The notes under the pieces: model-generated
What the model was told of the DNA's origin: nothing
The model's input: only the letters and a program-made list of their open reading frames with translations
Database searches by the model: none
In this document: positions 51,706 through 63,631 of the stretch, in pieces
How positions within the stretch are numbered: position 1 is the stretch's first letter
Layout of the letters: each line of letters opens with the position of its first letter
Made by a program: the position numbers and the translations under genes
Origin: Lineus longissimus
Lineage: Eukaryota; Nemertea; Pilidiophora; Heteronemertea; Lineidae
NCBI RefSeq assembly: GCF_910592395.1
Contig: NC_088323.1
Span: forward strand, 12,449,501 to 12,513,500
Length of the DNA stretch: 64,000 bases
Direction: 5' to 3'

Positions 51706-52780
51706 ACGGATACAATCTTTTACTCGACTTATCAGAAATACACGTAACCCTTTGCTTTTTCATGTATCTCCAAGTATCACGATCCACGATGTTAGCAGTT
51801 GATCCCGAATCGATCAGCATTCTAACGTTGACTCCACCGATGTCTGCATCGACCATACCACTATTCAGGCTGCAACCTTTCCTCCCTATCAAGAATGCGT
51901 ACTCGTCATCTTCATTTGAAGCGTTGACCTGGTTAACTTTTCCTTGTTTCGAATCTCTGCCCTTCTTCGTCGGACTAGCTTTTCCCTGTTTCGGATCTCT
52001 GCCCTTCTTCATCCGTCCTTGTTTCGTCTTACAAACGCTGGAAAAGTGTCCAACTAGATTGCACTTGTTGCACGTGGCGCTCTTTGCCGGACATGACGGG
52101 TCCTTACTGAGGTGTCCATCACGTCGTCCACAACGGTAACAAGCTAATGTCTTTTTCTCTTTTACGTCACAGGCTTTCACACGATTGACTTCACCGGACA
52201 CCGACTTGGCTTCAATTTGCTTCATTTGCAAATCGACAGCTTCCATTGCTCTAGCTAATTCTAAAACTCTGTCTAGTGTCAGTTCAGTCCCTTGTAAGAA
52301 TTTCCTACGTAGACCTGATGATTTACATGCGTCGACAACTTGATCTCGGATTTGTTCGTTTTTCGCCTCCTCATCCCCGAATTCGCAATTTAGGGCTTGC
52401 TTTTTCAGTCGTGAGACAAACTGGGCAACCGTTTCATCCACCTGTTTTAACTGTCGAAACACATGTCTCTCGTAAGCTACATTCAACCTCGGCAAGAAAT
52501 ATCCATCCAGTTTTCGAATGGCAGCTTTTTACACGTCATCCTCTTCACCTTCAAACCCAGCGACAAATGGTACAGCTGGCACCGTCTCGTACAGATTTTG
52601 TACCTCCATACCAGCAGAGTGTAACAGAAGTGCCTTCTTCTGAGCAGCCAGGGTGACACCTTTTCCCACAGCATAGTACTCAAATGCTTTCTTCCAACGT
52701 TTCCACCGGGGCCCTACATTGGCCAATTCACCAGTGCAGTCCAATTTAGGAAGGGGGGCCACTTCTAACGCTACCGCCAT
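51706..52780 (-). pseudogene. Gypsy gag-protease remnant, frameshifted
   Basis: Starts MAVALEVAPLPKLDC at 52780, with a frameshift near 52500-52529, then a helical gag part (HVFRQLKQVDETVAQFVSRL), two zinc knuckles (CYRCGRRDGHLSKDPSC and CNKCNLVGHFSSVC), basic repeats (KKGRDPKQGKASPTKKGRDS, near-duplicate) and an aspartic protease motif VRMLIDSGSTANIVD. The frame runs into unrelated sequence at the deletion junction near 51705. Confidence 0.85.
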
Positions 52781-52895
52781 TTTCTGCTTTTAGGCTTAGG
52801 TTTGCAAAAATTAACACATCTATGGGTTCACTAGATACTCGTTGCCATATTTGTACTGTCTTAGCTACCGGTGACGGTAGGATTAACTTGATATT

Positions 52896-53010
52896 AACGG
52901 ATTAAAACAGAATTGAATCCAACAATCTATCAGTCTTTATTTTCATGTTCCGCTAACTACACAAGTACCACGGGTCTCAATATACAGGGTGTTATACAAA
53001 ACACTACAAC
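52896..53010 (-). repeat. Gypsy 5' LTR
   Basis: See 49198-49312. The inner sequence (on the minus strand) has no recognised tRNA primer site. Confidence 0.8.
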
Positions 53011-53923
53011 GTATAAAAAATTATACGTTAGATTGCTGGTAATAGGCCTAATAAACTTTTAACATCGAACCACTACAGACATGATGGATTGAGATCAACC
53101 CTGAGGATTTACTTCCCATCCTCAAAGTTGCAAAATCTCAAAAGATCGTGACACGACTTCAAACAGGCTTTGCGTAATGTACATTGTTTTTAAGAATGCA
53201 TAAGACATGAACAGATATATTTTATTTCTAGTCAGGAATTTCAGCCACAATTTTCGTTTGATAAGGTTTACTTCTGAATAATGGTTTCAAAAGTACGGCT
53301 GAAGGTCGTACACTAGCGATAAACTGTTTACAGAAATCGACATGGTTCTGGAAAGGTCGGCGACCCTCACAGAGAATTTCTCAACAATTCTGTTGCATTG
53401 CATTACAAAGAGTGACTTGTGAATGGGAAAGAGTGGTCACTTTAGTGTCAGAACAGTGCATGAAGCAATTCAGAAAAGGAGGATTACACCCAAGCTGTTG
53501 CAACCTGGATCAGGGTCTGTATCTGTCTTATGCGTATAACCGGACTATTCCATTCAATTAATGAGTTTCCGTGCGCACCGATTCCTGGGGACTTGCATTT
53601 CTTTTACACCGGTGTTAGATCGGTGAGTCCAGAGTATACATGTATACAATATTATACCAGAAGACGCCCTTGAGGATGCAATACGTTTTGTGCATACTCG
53701 GATTATAATAAAAAAAACTGAAATATTATTAAACAAAGAGGTAATTAAATCCTTCAGCAATGTGTTTGCATGTACAACATACAAGCCACGTCCTAGAAGG
53801 CCCCGGACTCTCCTTTCCTTATACCCAATGCGGAAATAAAGTTACCCGTCTTGCTTTACCCAACATTGTGGTGTCGTGACCAAGATCGTAAACATTAGAG
53901 AATCCTCAATTTCTCTTACTATA
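53011..53923. other. Third duplication copy resumes, then unassigned
   Basis: About 53060-53320 resembles 57100-57350 and 41575-41710 (ACATTGTTTTTAAGAATGCAT, then TTTCGTTTGAT...TTTACTTCTGAATAA), confirming a third, diverged copy. No gene recognised. Confidence 0.55.
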
Positions 53924-54415
53924 CAGGGTGTTTCAAAAAAAGGAAACCGAGATTAATTTGTTGATTTCCTGGACATGGCTAAATATTTTAGAAATTGGCA
54001 ACCACCATTTATTACCCAATGATGTCCTCTTTTGACACCAAGAAATCCAATTTATTGTCACAGATGACTGAACACGAAACAGTTCAATCATCCATGGCAG
54101 AACTGGTCTTGCACCAGATAGACGTTTTGTTGATAAACCTTGTCTGCCCAGTGCTGGGATTTTGTTGGGCCTCCAAATTATGCAATCCTTTGAATATTGA
54201 ATATTTCGCTAAGGACACACTGGTCTTTCTTTTTCGTCGGAGTTCCGCTTCGTTACATGTAGATCTCACATCTGTGAGAGTAAATTGGATTTCATGGTGT
54301 CATGAGAAAGAGGACATCATTAGGTAATAAATAGTGGTTGCCAATTTCCAAAATATTTAGCCATGTCCAGGAAATTAACAAATTAATATCGGTTTGCTTT
54401 TTTTTAAACACTCTG
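53924..54415. mobile_element. 492-bp foldback MITE with TA duplication
   Basis: The left arm CAGGGTGTTTCAAAAA... continues about 100 bp (TTTCCTGGACATGGCTAAAT, GGCAACCACCATTTATTACC, ATGATGTCCTCT). The right arm repeats these phrases inverted and ends TTTAAACACTCTG. TA lies on each side. A mariner/Tc1-like non-autonomous element is the best guess from TA and the CAGGGTG terminus. Confidence 0.8.
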
Positions 54416-55541
54416 TATACACCTTTCCAGAAATGGGGCGCTGAGTGTCCGAAATAATGATGTCATAAGGGGAAAATAGGCCTTATGGTGGAGGGACAGA
54501 GGAGATAGTCATGGTTAACCAACACACTTGAAAAAAAATACATGTATAATAACGGGAGGACGTGAATGCACAAGCCACAATCAAGTCATACAACGCGTTG
54601 ATGTACGAAGCCACCACTTCTAAGGGGCTCCAGCAAAATTAAAGTGAAGCCAATAGAAACGACAAATTTTTGTTTGGGGAGGGGGTCAGGGGTCATTATA
54701 TTTTTTTCGTTTTTCAACAAAAATTGTAAATTATGTGTAAAACGGATGTGATTGCTGAGTGACCATCCCCTTTTCTTACACAAAATTTACAGAGGTCTTA
54801 TTTATAAATTTTACCCTAATGCTATATGAAAATTATATAAAATTTGCCTACAAAAATTTATATTAAAAATCTGTACGATATACATTTTATAAAAAAACTA
54901 ATATCGATTTGATATAAAATTAATAAACAATAAATTTGATATAGAAACTCCAATATAAATCATATACATTTTTAATGTAAATTTTATACAATATTTATGA
55001 AATTTTTATATAAAATTCATGTTTTGTTAATTTCATACAAAATCTATATACTTTTTTTGTATAAAACGTCTGCAGAAAAATTTTGCCGGTGTGCAGTCCC
55101 ACTTCTGCCATTCGCAGTCACCATATTGAAGAATCAATCCGCGTCGCTTCACGAGGACGATTGTGACGAGGTCGCGGGCAGAGAGTGAATTGGTCAAACT
55201 AGTACTCAAAATAATCTTACATTTCTATATTTGTGCAGTTTTTTGCCATGTAAGCCTATCGTAATGATTAATTTGATGAAGAATGTTTATAGGGAATTTT
55301 AATGTTTGACTAGCCTTTTTGAAATAGTTTTAAAATGGAATATAAAAAAATAGTTTTAGATCCAGTCGTCATCGATGGCGGATTTGCATTGAATTTCAAG
55401 GCGATTCTCTAGGAATTGCATAGTGATACTAGTGATACAAGTGATACTACCAATAGACACTAGAACGATCGGGCACAAAAGCCATTTAATAGCAGGGTTG
55501 GAATCAAAATCATTTTATATTATCGAATCAAAGTATAGATA
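54416..55541. other. AT-rich, unassigned; end is duplication module
   Basis: 54820-55070 is a quasi-periodic AT stretch of ATATAAAATTTATA-type words with many short inverted repeats. 55420-55534 belongs to the upstream module of copy B (ACTAGAACGATCGG, TTTAATAGCAGGGTTGGAAT). Confidence 0.5.
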
Positions 55542-57047
55542 GATTTTCCATTAATTGTGATGTGTCCTGTGATTGCTCTGTTACTTCATATGAAACACGG
55601 GAAATTATCTCCAAGCTCGAGCGCGGCAAATCTACCGGTAAAGACAATGCCACTGCGGAACATTTACAGTATGGTAAGTCTGGCGAACTCTGTCAAGTGT
55701 TAGCTTCGCTATTCACAACCATATTGCGTTGGCATGTTGTTGGGGCCGATAGGTGCATAGGCACTATTGTCCCTATTTTAAAAAGCGTAATCTAAACCCT
55801 AATATTGTTTCTAACTATCGTCCAATTACTACTTATTCCAAGATGTTCGAACTTTTACTGATTCCTAAGGTTGACAATTTTGGCAATACACAATTTGGTT
55901 TCAGGGGATCCCTTGGAATTGAAACTGCCTGTTCTTTTATTCACGATATCGCAACATATTTTGATACAAAAGAGGGTCCAGTTTTTACTCGCTGCCTCGA
56001 TACAGAAAAATGTTTTGCTCGAGTCTGGCATGCAGGGCTATTTTATAAACTATTTCCACGAATTCCGCTGTGCCGTTGGTTAGTTTTATACGATTGGTAC
56101 TCCAAATTGAAGGCAAATGTGAGATGACATGGAGTGGAGACTGTTACTTTCGTGATTACTAGAGGCATCCACCAGGGGAGTGTTCTTTCACCCACATTTT
56201 TCATTATGTTCATTGATGACTTGCTCTGTGATCTTTCGAATACTGAATGTGGTGTCAGGATAGCTGAACATATTTTTTGTAATATAGCATACGCTGCCGA
56301 TATAAATTTAATTGCGGCTAGTGTTCCCGGACTCCAAGTGCCTCTTGACAAGTGTTTCAGTTACTCTAAGAAGTGGCGCTTCGTTTTTGGTATCGTCAAA
56401 ACAAAAGGTATAGTTTTTGGGGAGTATTCATTGAAACAAGCCCCCTCTTTACGCCTTGGTGATGACACTAATGCTATCACTAACAGTTTAGAAATCCCTT
56501 GTGGTGACTTTAGAAGCGATCTGAAACCTATGACCCACATTGAGAACAGGATCTCTGCCGCACGGTGCAGAGCCTTCGGTCTATTGAGCTCCGGTTTCTC
56601 CTATCCTAGCCTCTCAAGTATCAAAGATGTTATTCATGACCAACAGGTTTCGTTATTTTACCGTATTTTTAAAAAGTGCTCCCCTGCGAGGGACCTCAAT
56701 ATAGCGTTTTTATCTAATTATCTATCTGGTGGTGTTGTTGTAAAAGGTACCCTCATGGACTCTATTCTAAAACTGAGTCTCTCACCACTTACAGCTCCTT
56801 TCACATTTAAGCGAGGCAAGACAGGTTTTAATACCCCAGTGAAACTTATAACGAACCAAACTCTACTGAGAGGACCCTCGCCAAATTACTCACCAAAGCT
56901 TTTTAATATCACGTGCACTTTATACAAATATCAGTACTGTATTATGTGCAATATGTATTATCTATTTAGTGCATTATCTGTGTCATTGATGTATTTAATC
57001 TGTATATATTTCTCCTTTTTGGAGATTTATTAAATAAATAAATAAAA
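55542..57047 (+). mobile_element. Non-LTR retrotransposon, 5'-truncated, decayed
   Basis: Flanked by ATAGATA at 55535-55541 and 57048-57054. The 3' end is a (TAAA)n tail. Frames 55562-55795, 55753-56127 and 56134-57033 give reverse transcriptase pieces: DTEKCFARVWHAGLF (motif A, altered), GIHQGSVLSPTFF (motif B), and AYAADI in place of the usual YADD box. Frameshifts and the altered catalytic box make it dead. It split copy B of the LamG upstream region. Confidence 0.8.
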
Positions 57048-57892
57048 ATAGATAAGAGGACAATATGCTTTAGAGACGGCTGTTAATATCATATATATAT
57101 CATAATCAGTATATCAAACCACGACAGTAGTGATGGGCTGCCACATGATCATGTGATACACGTCCCAAGAGGTTGTTACGCGACACGACCTCTAATGGTG
57201 GATTTTGGAGCCTTTGCATCGTGTGCACTGTTTTTAACAATGCATTGGTCATCTTATTTTATCTACAGTTAGGAATCCCAGAAACTTTCGTTTGAAGATG
57301 TTTACTCCTGAATAAAGGATTGATAAGAAGGACTCCAAGCCGTACATTGGCACAGACACAGTATCGTTCATTTGGTTGCAACAGTTGGTAAGTGCATGTA
57401 TCAAAAAAACGCTAAGTAATTCACAATTGATCAATATTATTGATTCAACTCAATTTGCATCATAAACGTTTCAAAATATTGAAAAAATCTTTTAAGCAGC
57501 TTAGCATTATATATCATTCGTTGACGGCATACATGGAAACTCGATTGGGAGAGTTCCAAAAGTTCGCACTATCAAAGGAGTTATCCTAAAACGTGTACAT
57601 TCTCCAGCGACAAGTCCACGATCTCCACCTCAAAGCTAGAATATCTCGCCTTGCTATGCTTTGATAATATTGTGATGATATAATTGAAAAATAAGTTTTT
57701 GACGTGGCTAATGTGGTGTGATGTAACCAGCAAGGTTGCGTGACCGCTTGTGCAGACCAAATCTTGAAGACCATAATCGGGTGTTGAAGGCGTATTGGTC
57801 CATGTCTTATAGGTCCCCTGTTTGACGTCATGCCTTGGAGACGGTCATGACGTCATGTTCCGACGGAGCGGGGCAAAATGCGCGGGATGTGG

Positions 57893-58400
57893 TTACTGCT
57901 TTTGCATGTGATGTGTTTCATGGCCGTGCATGTGCGCGTGGTCGTGGTACTCCCGATATGTCCAGTTAGGTTGAGTTTGGGGCAGTAGCAAGAGAGCTCT
58001 TGGCTCTTAGGCCCACATTGCAGGGAACCCGGTGGCAAACGGGTTGTGCCAGCAGTTGGGGTTGTAGGTCCCATTGACTGTGGTGCGTTCTCATTTAATT
58101 TTTCTGACCAGAAGGTCTCGGAGGTTGGGAGGTTTTTTGTGGCCGAATGTAGTCCGAGAGTCATGTAAATGACGTGTTGTTGTTGATTTCAGGAGAACGG
58201 GCCAGTTGTAATTTACAATTCGTTGTAGTGCTTGGAAGCCTGGAATGACGGTCGAAATGAGGGAGAAATTGTCCTCAGGCGTCCCTGGTGGGTCGTCCGT
58301 TTCTCGTTGGGCCTCATCTCTGAGGAAATCAGACCTTGAGGTGCGAAATGCCTGGATAAGGGATGTCTCCATGAGCGATGAGGGATTATAGCCGCGTCCT
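57893..58400 (-). mobile_element. Penelope-like element remnant, copy B
   Basis: Minus-strand TVIPGFQALQRIVNYNWPVL, then FGHKKPPNLRDLLVRKI and KHITCKSSN, the same fragment as copy A but cut off after the first CKSSN. One frameshift separates the parts. Confidence 0.7.
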
Positions 58401-58779
58401 TGGGTCTATGGGGGGATTTGATACCAGACGTTTTAAAGCGTTTTTTAGTTCTTTACAGCTTTTTTCAAAAAATGTGCCCGAAATTGTGCGCTTACAGCAA
58501 TTTACATGTTCATACTTTTCACAGTCATGACGACTGTTGTCATGGTTGTGTTAACTAACCTGACAACAGTAGCCATGGATGTGTTTACAAAACATCGAGT
58601 AACTTTATATGTATGTAGAACTCAGAGAACAAATAATAGCTAATTAAAGCTAACAAAAAACTTATGCCTATGTGATGGAAACTTTGCCAGTTTCAACTGA
58701 GCTTCAAGTATCATTTTCCTGGCCCTCTTGTTCGGTAACAGTGATGAGTTGTCTCCTCAACGATGAAATTTATCTGAGC

Positions 58780-58930
<151 letters not shown>

Positions 58931-59231
58931 ATCATCATCGTCACAATGCAGGTTTTTGACCGTTTTCCGGGCTTTCAACTAAAAGTACGAAAAAATAGTG
59001 CTCGGGAGATGGTAGCCTAGTTTCGTGGGTTAGGGTAACTGGGCTTTCTTCCTCTCTGTATATGCTACAATGTCAACGTTTAGTCCTCGAAATATATACA
59101 TACTTACAAGCCTATATGCTAAATTGTTTTACAATTGCCATTTTAAAATTGAGATAGGTATAATAATTGATCTCGTGACAATCATGTTGCTCGGAAACTT
59201 TCAATTTTTCTCTGAGCAGTTCCTTTCCAAG

Positions 59232-59316
59232 ATGATGCCCTTACTTTTGCTGATTATAACTCAACAACTACTACAACCCACAGAAGGAGACATCACAAGT
59301 AACTTGACTCAAAAAG
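59232..59316 (+). CDS. LamG-like secreted protein B, exon 1 (signal peptide)
   Basis: MMPLLLLIITQQLLQPTEG is a good signal peptide, more hydrophobic than copy A, then DITSNLTQK with an NLT sequon. Ends phase 1 at G|GTTTGT. The upstream microsatellite and TATA-poor region are shared with copy A. Confidence 0.65.
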
Positions 59317-60018
59317 GTTTGTATATTGAAAATGAAATTGTCCATGGACGCTTCGCTCACGTTTTCCTGAGAGGAAGCGTGATACAGATCATTACCAGCT
59401 ATTGCGGGCCTTACCAATTAAGCCACTCGTGCTATTGGTCCTGGCAGCCCTAAACAAAAATGCTATTTCGGCATTTTTAATACCCATTTGAAAAGTTTGA
59501 ATATTACAGTGTCCAGAATACATTAAGGACCTCTTCAATAATCGAAGGAATCGCCAGGCCTTCGGTTTCTCTAATGTTAGTAGTAGTTGTCAAATATTCT
59601 GTCTATTCGTGAGATAATTACGTGTACATGTACGTATAAATCTCGATACACGCAAAGAGTACGGCCACTAACAACGGATCGGTGCTCATGAAAACATGGG
59701 GTAATCCAGGCTATTTTTTTCGCTATATGGCCTAGAATTCTGACGAGCATTATTGACATTCGCAAAACTACGCCCAACCTCGCGTGGGCCAAACGGACCC
59801 CGTCCCCACTGTGTAGTGCCACCTCAGGTCTGCACAAGAACAGCTGCACAAGCACTGGAGAGTTAGGACCGGCTTTTGCTGTGCTGCCATCAGTTTTCTG
59901 AGGTTCCAGCTAGCCTCCTCATTACTGGTTAGTGTCGACCTGGCAATACCCCCTCCCCATTCCCCGATCCTCCTTTCATGTAACATCATATGTTTGTTTC
60001 TTCCACCAACAATTGCAG

Positions 60019-60061
60019 CAATTATACGATGGGATTTTAATGGAAAAGACACAACATTAAG
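60019..60061 (+). CDS. LamG-like secreted protein B, exon 2
   Basis: 43 bp between CCAACAATTGCAG and GTACTA. Reads A-IIRWDFNGKDTTLR, one substitution from copy A (T to K at the third residue from the GTDT block). Phase 1 in, phase 2 out, so the exon modularity is preserved. Confidence 0.65.
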
Positions 60062-61012
60062 GTACTAAAACCACCGGTAAGATTTATGTTCGGCTACCAG
60101 ATTTATATACAGGTCCACCAAAAGCTAAGAACACCAATGACGATTCATGGCCAATTGCTTTCCAATATTCTACAAAAAAGAGTGAAAGTTATGTAATTTT
60201 AAGTGAGACCTTTATTCTATCATCAATGAATATTTATTTTAGGTTAAAGTTGACATTGCATTTTACTTACTTCTTTATGATCAGGCCGATTACAATTCCG
60301 TGCCCGGTTGGTCAAAGCTTGGTAACTTTAGTGGTCGCTTACTGCTATTAAACATAGTGGAAGCCCAGGAGTGCTGCTAAAACTTGGCAGGACCCACTGG
60401 CAGATCCATTGAGATTCCGCTAACTTAGCGGTGAGATAGCGCCAGCTAAGCCCGAATGACTAAAACTTGGCGGCACGCTAAGAGAACGGTGGTTTAACAG
60501 CCGCCAAGCCACTGTTAGCGGATAGCGGAGCTCTGAACGACAGGGCCCAGGCCTCGTCGTAGCAGCACCATTTCAATTCCATGTGTAATCTAGAAATGTT
60601 GATATTTCCGAATTGATGCGTGATGGTGAAATATAGCTTTCACAAAATGTTTGAATGACATAATTATGTCAACAGTGAGACTTGGATGAATTTAATTGGT
60701 GTGCCGCTGAGGCGTAACTCTCATTCGTTTTGCTGAAACTTGCAAAATATAAAAAATTCCTTTCTTTTAGCTAACGAATATTCAATCAAAAAACTACGCC
60801 TATAAAATCTTCTGTGAAAGCTATGTTTCAAAAGAGCCCCATTTTTGGAAATATTGACAGTTTAGATTTCACACTTATCTGAGGTTGATGTGAGTGGACT
60901 TTGGATATGATAATGATAACAACTGTTGATTTTCTTTAACCATTCTGAAAAGGTTAGGGAGCCATCCGGCATTTTTGCAATCTGTTGTATTCGGTCAAGT
61001 CCAGTATTTCAG

Positions 61013-61542
61013 ATGGTGGAAAAATGATTGCGTAAGACCACTAGACCTGAATATTTTTAAGCATCCAAAGCTGACTCTGGTGTTTTATTTGCGCATACGG
61101 TGCCATGATTGGGCAAGAGTCAACAATATATTATGTCTCTCAAACACGGCTAGTCATGCTATTGGTTTAACTCGAATTAGCATTAGAGACAGGATGCTGT
61201 TGTTTTACCCCAACTGTGGGAGTAAGCACCGGAGTCTATCAGCATTTGAAGTAATCCAAGGAGAGTTGGTGAAAACGGCGCGTTGGCAAGTGCTTGCCAT
61301 TTCGTATGATAAGAAGAGGGAAAAGGCATTCCTGTCAGCAAACGGCAAATCATTGTCGATTAAGAAAAGTGGCTCGAACAGGTGTAAAAACTATTTATCA
61401 GCAGGGCAAACATGCCGGATGCTGATCGGCTGCGGTTGTTGCCGGAGGTATTACACTAACAACTTAAATGGCCACCTGGCGCACATCCTTGTATTCCCGT
61501 TCATCTTGAGTGGGGGTGACTTATTGAATCTAACTGATCACG
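61013..61542 (+). CDS. LamG-like secreted protein B, exon 3 (domain core)
   Basis: Starts after CCAGTATTTCAG; same length (530 bp) and phase as copy A. Core features: LVKTARWQVLAISYDKKREK, FLSANGKSLSI, GQTCRMLIGCGCC, LAHILVFPFILSGGDLLNL. Differences from A are scattered substitutions (for example CRRYYTNNLNGHL against CRSYFTHNFNGDL) with no indel. This supports a functional pair, or very recent duplication. Donor G|GTAGGT. Confidence 0.68.
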
Positions 61543-61562
61543 GTAGGTAATCAAAACCCAAA

Positions 61563-63631
61563 AATAGTTGCAAGTAAAACACGGGCAGAGAGGCATCGTA
61601 TCCCGCTGGTTGTAGAGTGACTGAATCGTGGCTTTATCGGGTGGACCACAAAACAACGAATACATTATCATTCTGAATTTCTTGAGTCTTATTGATGGTC
61701 AAGATGGAAAAAAATTGAATGTTACAAATAGTAAAATAGCTGTATCTATCATATTATAGGCCTTGACAGGTAATGGGTGGATCTTCGGTAGGAGCTTGAA
61801 GTCCATTTGCTCACAATTATTGTAAGAATATATTGCAGCAAATTTCATGACAAAGGATGCAATGCCAGGTGAACTCGGAGGATTGCATGAAAAGATGGTT
61901 TATTATCCAATTATAGTGGCTGCAATAATTATTACATTTCAGCCGGATGGAGCTGCAGTCCAAGTCTCTGACATCTCTTCTGCTTCGAGTAAGTTACGCG
62001 CAGCCACCACGGCGGGTGCTCGCCGAGTTATGCGTATTAAAGTTACGCACAGGTTACACGTAAGTTACGCGCTGCATACATGTAGGCAAAACGGGTCAAT
62101 CGAGATTTATTTGACGTTTTCAGGTAGAACCATTTCCAGAACAGCTCAATGAAAGCAAAAACTACATTTCAACAATGTAGGTGAGTTTGTCATTTGGCAA
62201 CCTTTTTGTGTCCTAATTTGATCCGGAGGTGGTTGGGACAACTGCTTTGCCTCTTCATCCGGGACTACTTGATTAGCAATTCAAAAGGCCATGCCGTTGC
62301 CCCTGGCAACACCCATACGTCACGGTGTTGGTATGAAACGGGAAATAAGATTGGATTCAACTAATTTTTAAAAGGTCTGCCCATAAAATTAAGGTGCAAC
62401 TAATAACGCGCAACATACATGTACGCGAATCTAGAGATGCCAATTGTGACTTGGACTGTAACTCCATTTTGAGAGGGAAATATTTGCCGGCTTTTGCCTT
62501 TGCGTTTTTTTAAGTTCACTTGTCGCTTATTTGATGACTTTGATGATTTTGATATATTGATCTGATTTTTGTAATGCGGCATACATTCATCTACATGTAG
62601 TAAATGATGTAAAATATCTAATTAGTGGTCCTTGTTTATGCTATTTTTATTTTTTTCAATCGTTTTTAGTGCCTGTGAAAGTTAACCTTATGTTGCCACA
62701 TTATTTTACTTCCCTTTTTGAAAGCATAGCATTATCAGCGTACCGAATGTGGCCAATATACAATAAATATCAAACAAAAAATTTCCGTGTTGTACATGTA
62801 TACTTTTTTGTGACCCACCCGATATATCGCACCACACACAATCTGAAGCAATAGCTCATGATCAACACGTGATGGCTACGGTGTGCGAAATACATAAACG
62901 GCTTCTGGTAGGATCCCGACCAACTTTCATGCACCAGATATCTTTTTGTTCAAAACTGATAGAGCGGAAAGCTATTTCGATTCAAGGTCACGGCCTGGAT
63001 GTTCAGAATAAATGTAGCCACTAACGCTGGCGTTAACTTCACTCACCTTGACCCGCAATGTTTTGAGATCGCTAAGTCATTCACCAAAAGTTTGTGGATC
63101 TCGATAGTGGTGACCAAAACACATGAGAGTCAGGATGACCCAACTTGGCGTTATCTCCTTCAGTTGAACCCTTAGATTTAACGCCACGTTAAGTTAACGC
63201 CAGCTTTAGTGACAAAAATTGTTTTGAACAAGCGGGCCCAGAGTGTCAAAGTCTCAACGGCAACAGAGATACTGGACACAACTCCGGACCGCCCCGGGGA
63301 CACCACAAACATATCATTCATAAAAGTATTGCAGCCTCGTTAACTTAGGGTGGTTTCAAGCAGGTCCATATTCGACAGGCGAGTCAAAATGGCAGAACTT
63401 TTAAATGTATCAAAGAGTGACTAAATGTGTATACTAAAGTTCTTAAAATGTGTGACTTCCAAGCAGGCCCAACGTGACACCATTCTATATCTAAAATTTA
63501 ACTTTTTCATGGTCATACATATACTTTACTTCTCCTGTTGGATATATATACGCTGATTGGTGCCATCTAGGAATTGAACGCAGGGTCGTTTCACTCAGGT
63601 GCATATCCAGCAGTCAAAACAAGTGTCATGA
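61563..63631. other. Copy-B-specific sequence, no gene recognised
   Basis: A frame at 61847-62152 has a hydrophobic patch (YYPIIVAAIIITF) but no splice-supported link to the LamG gene. Inverted GCGTTAACTT/TTAACGCC words occur around 63030 and 63180-63205. It may include the following exons of gene B or an insertion. Confidence 0.4.

Larger units (their letters stand above)
49198..53010 (-). mobile_element. Gypsy-type LTR retrotransposon, RT deleted
   Basis: Flanked by matching 115-bp direct repeats (49198-49312 and 52896-53010), read as short LTRs. Minus-strand order: gag with zinc knuckles, protease, then directly RNase H and integrase. The whole reverse transcriptase is missing. No clear 5-bp target duplication was found. 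Confidence 0.85.

Noticed and set aside
54001-54327. 110-aa frame inside the MITE
   Set aside because: It lies across the arm and the centre of a foldback element, with no motif.
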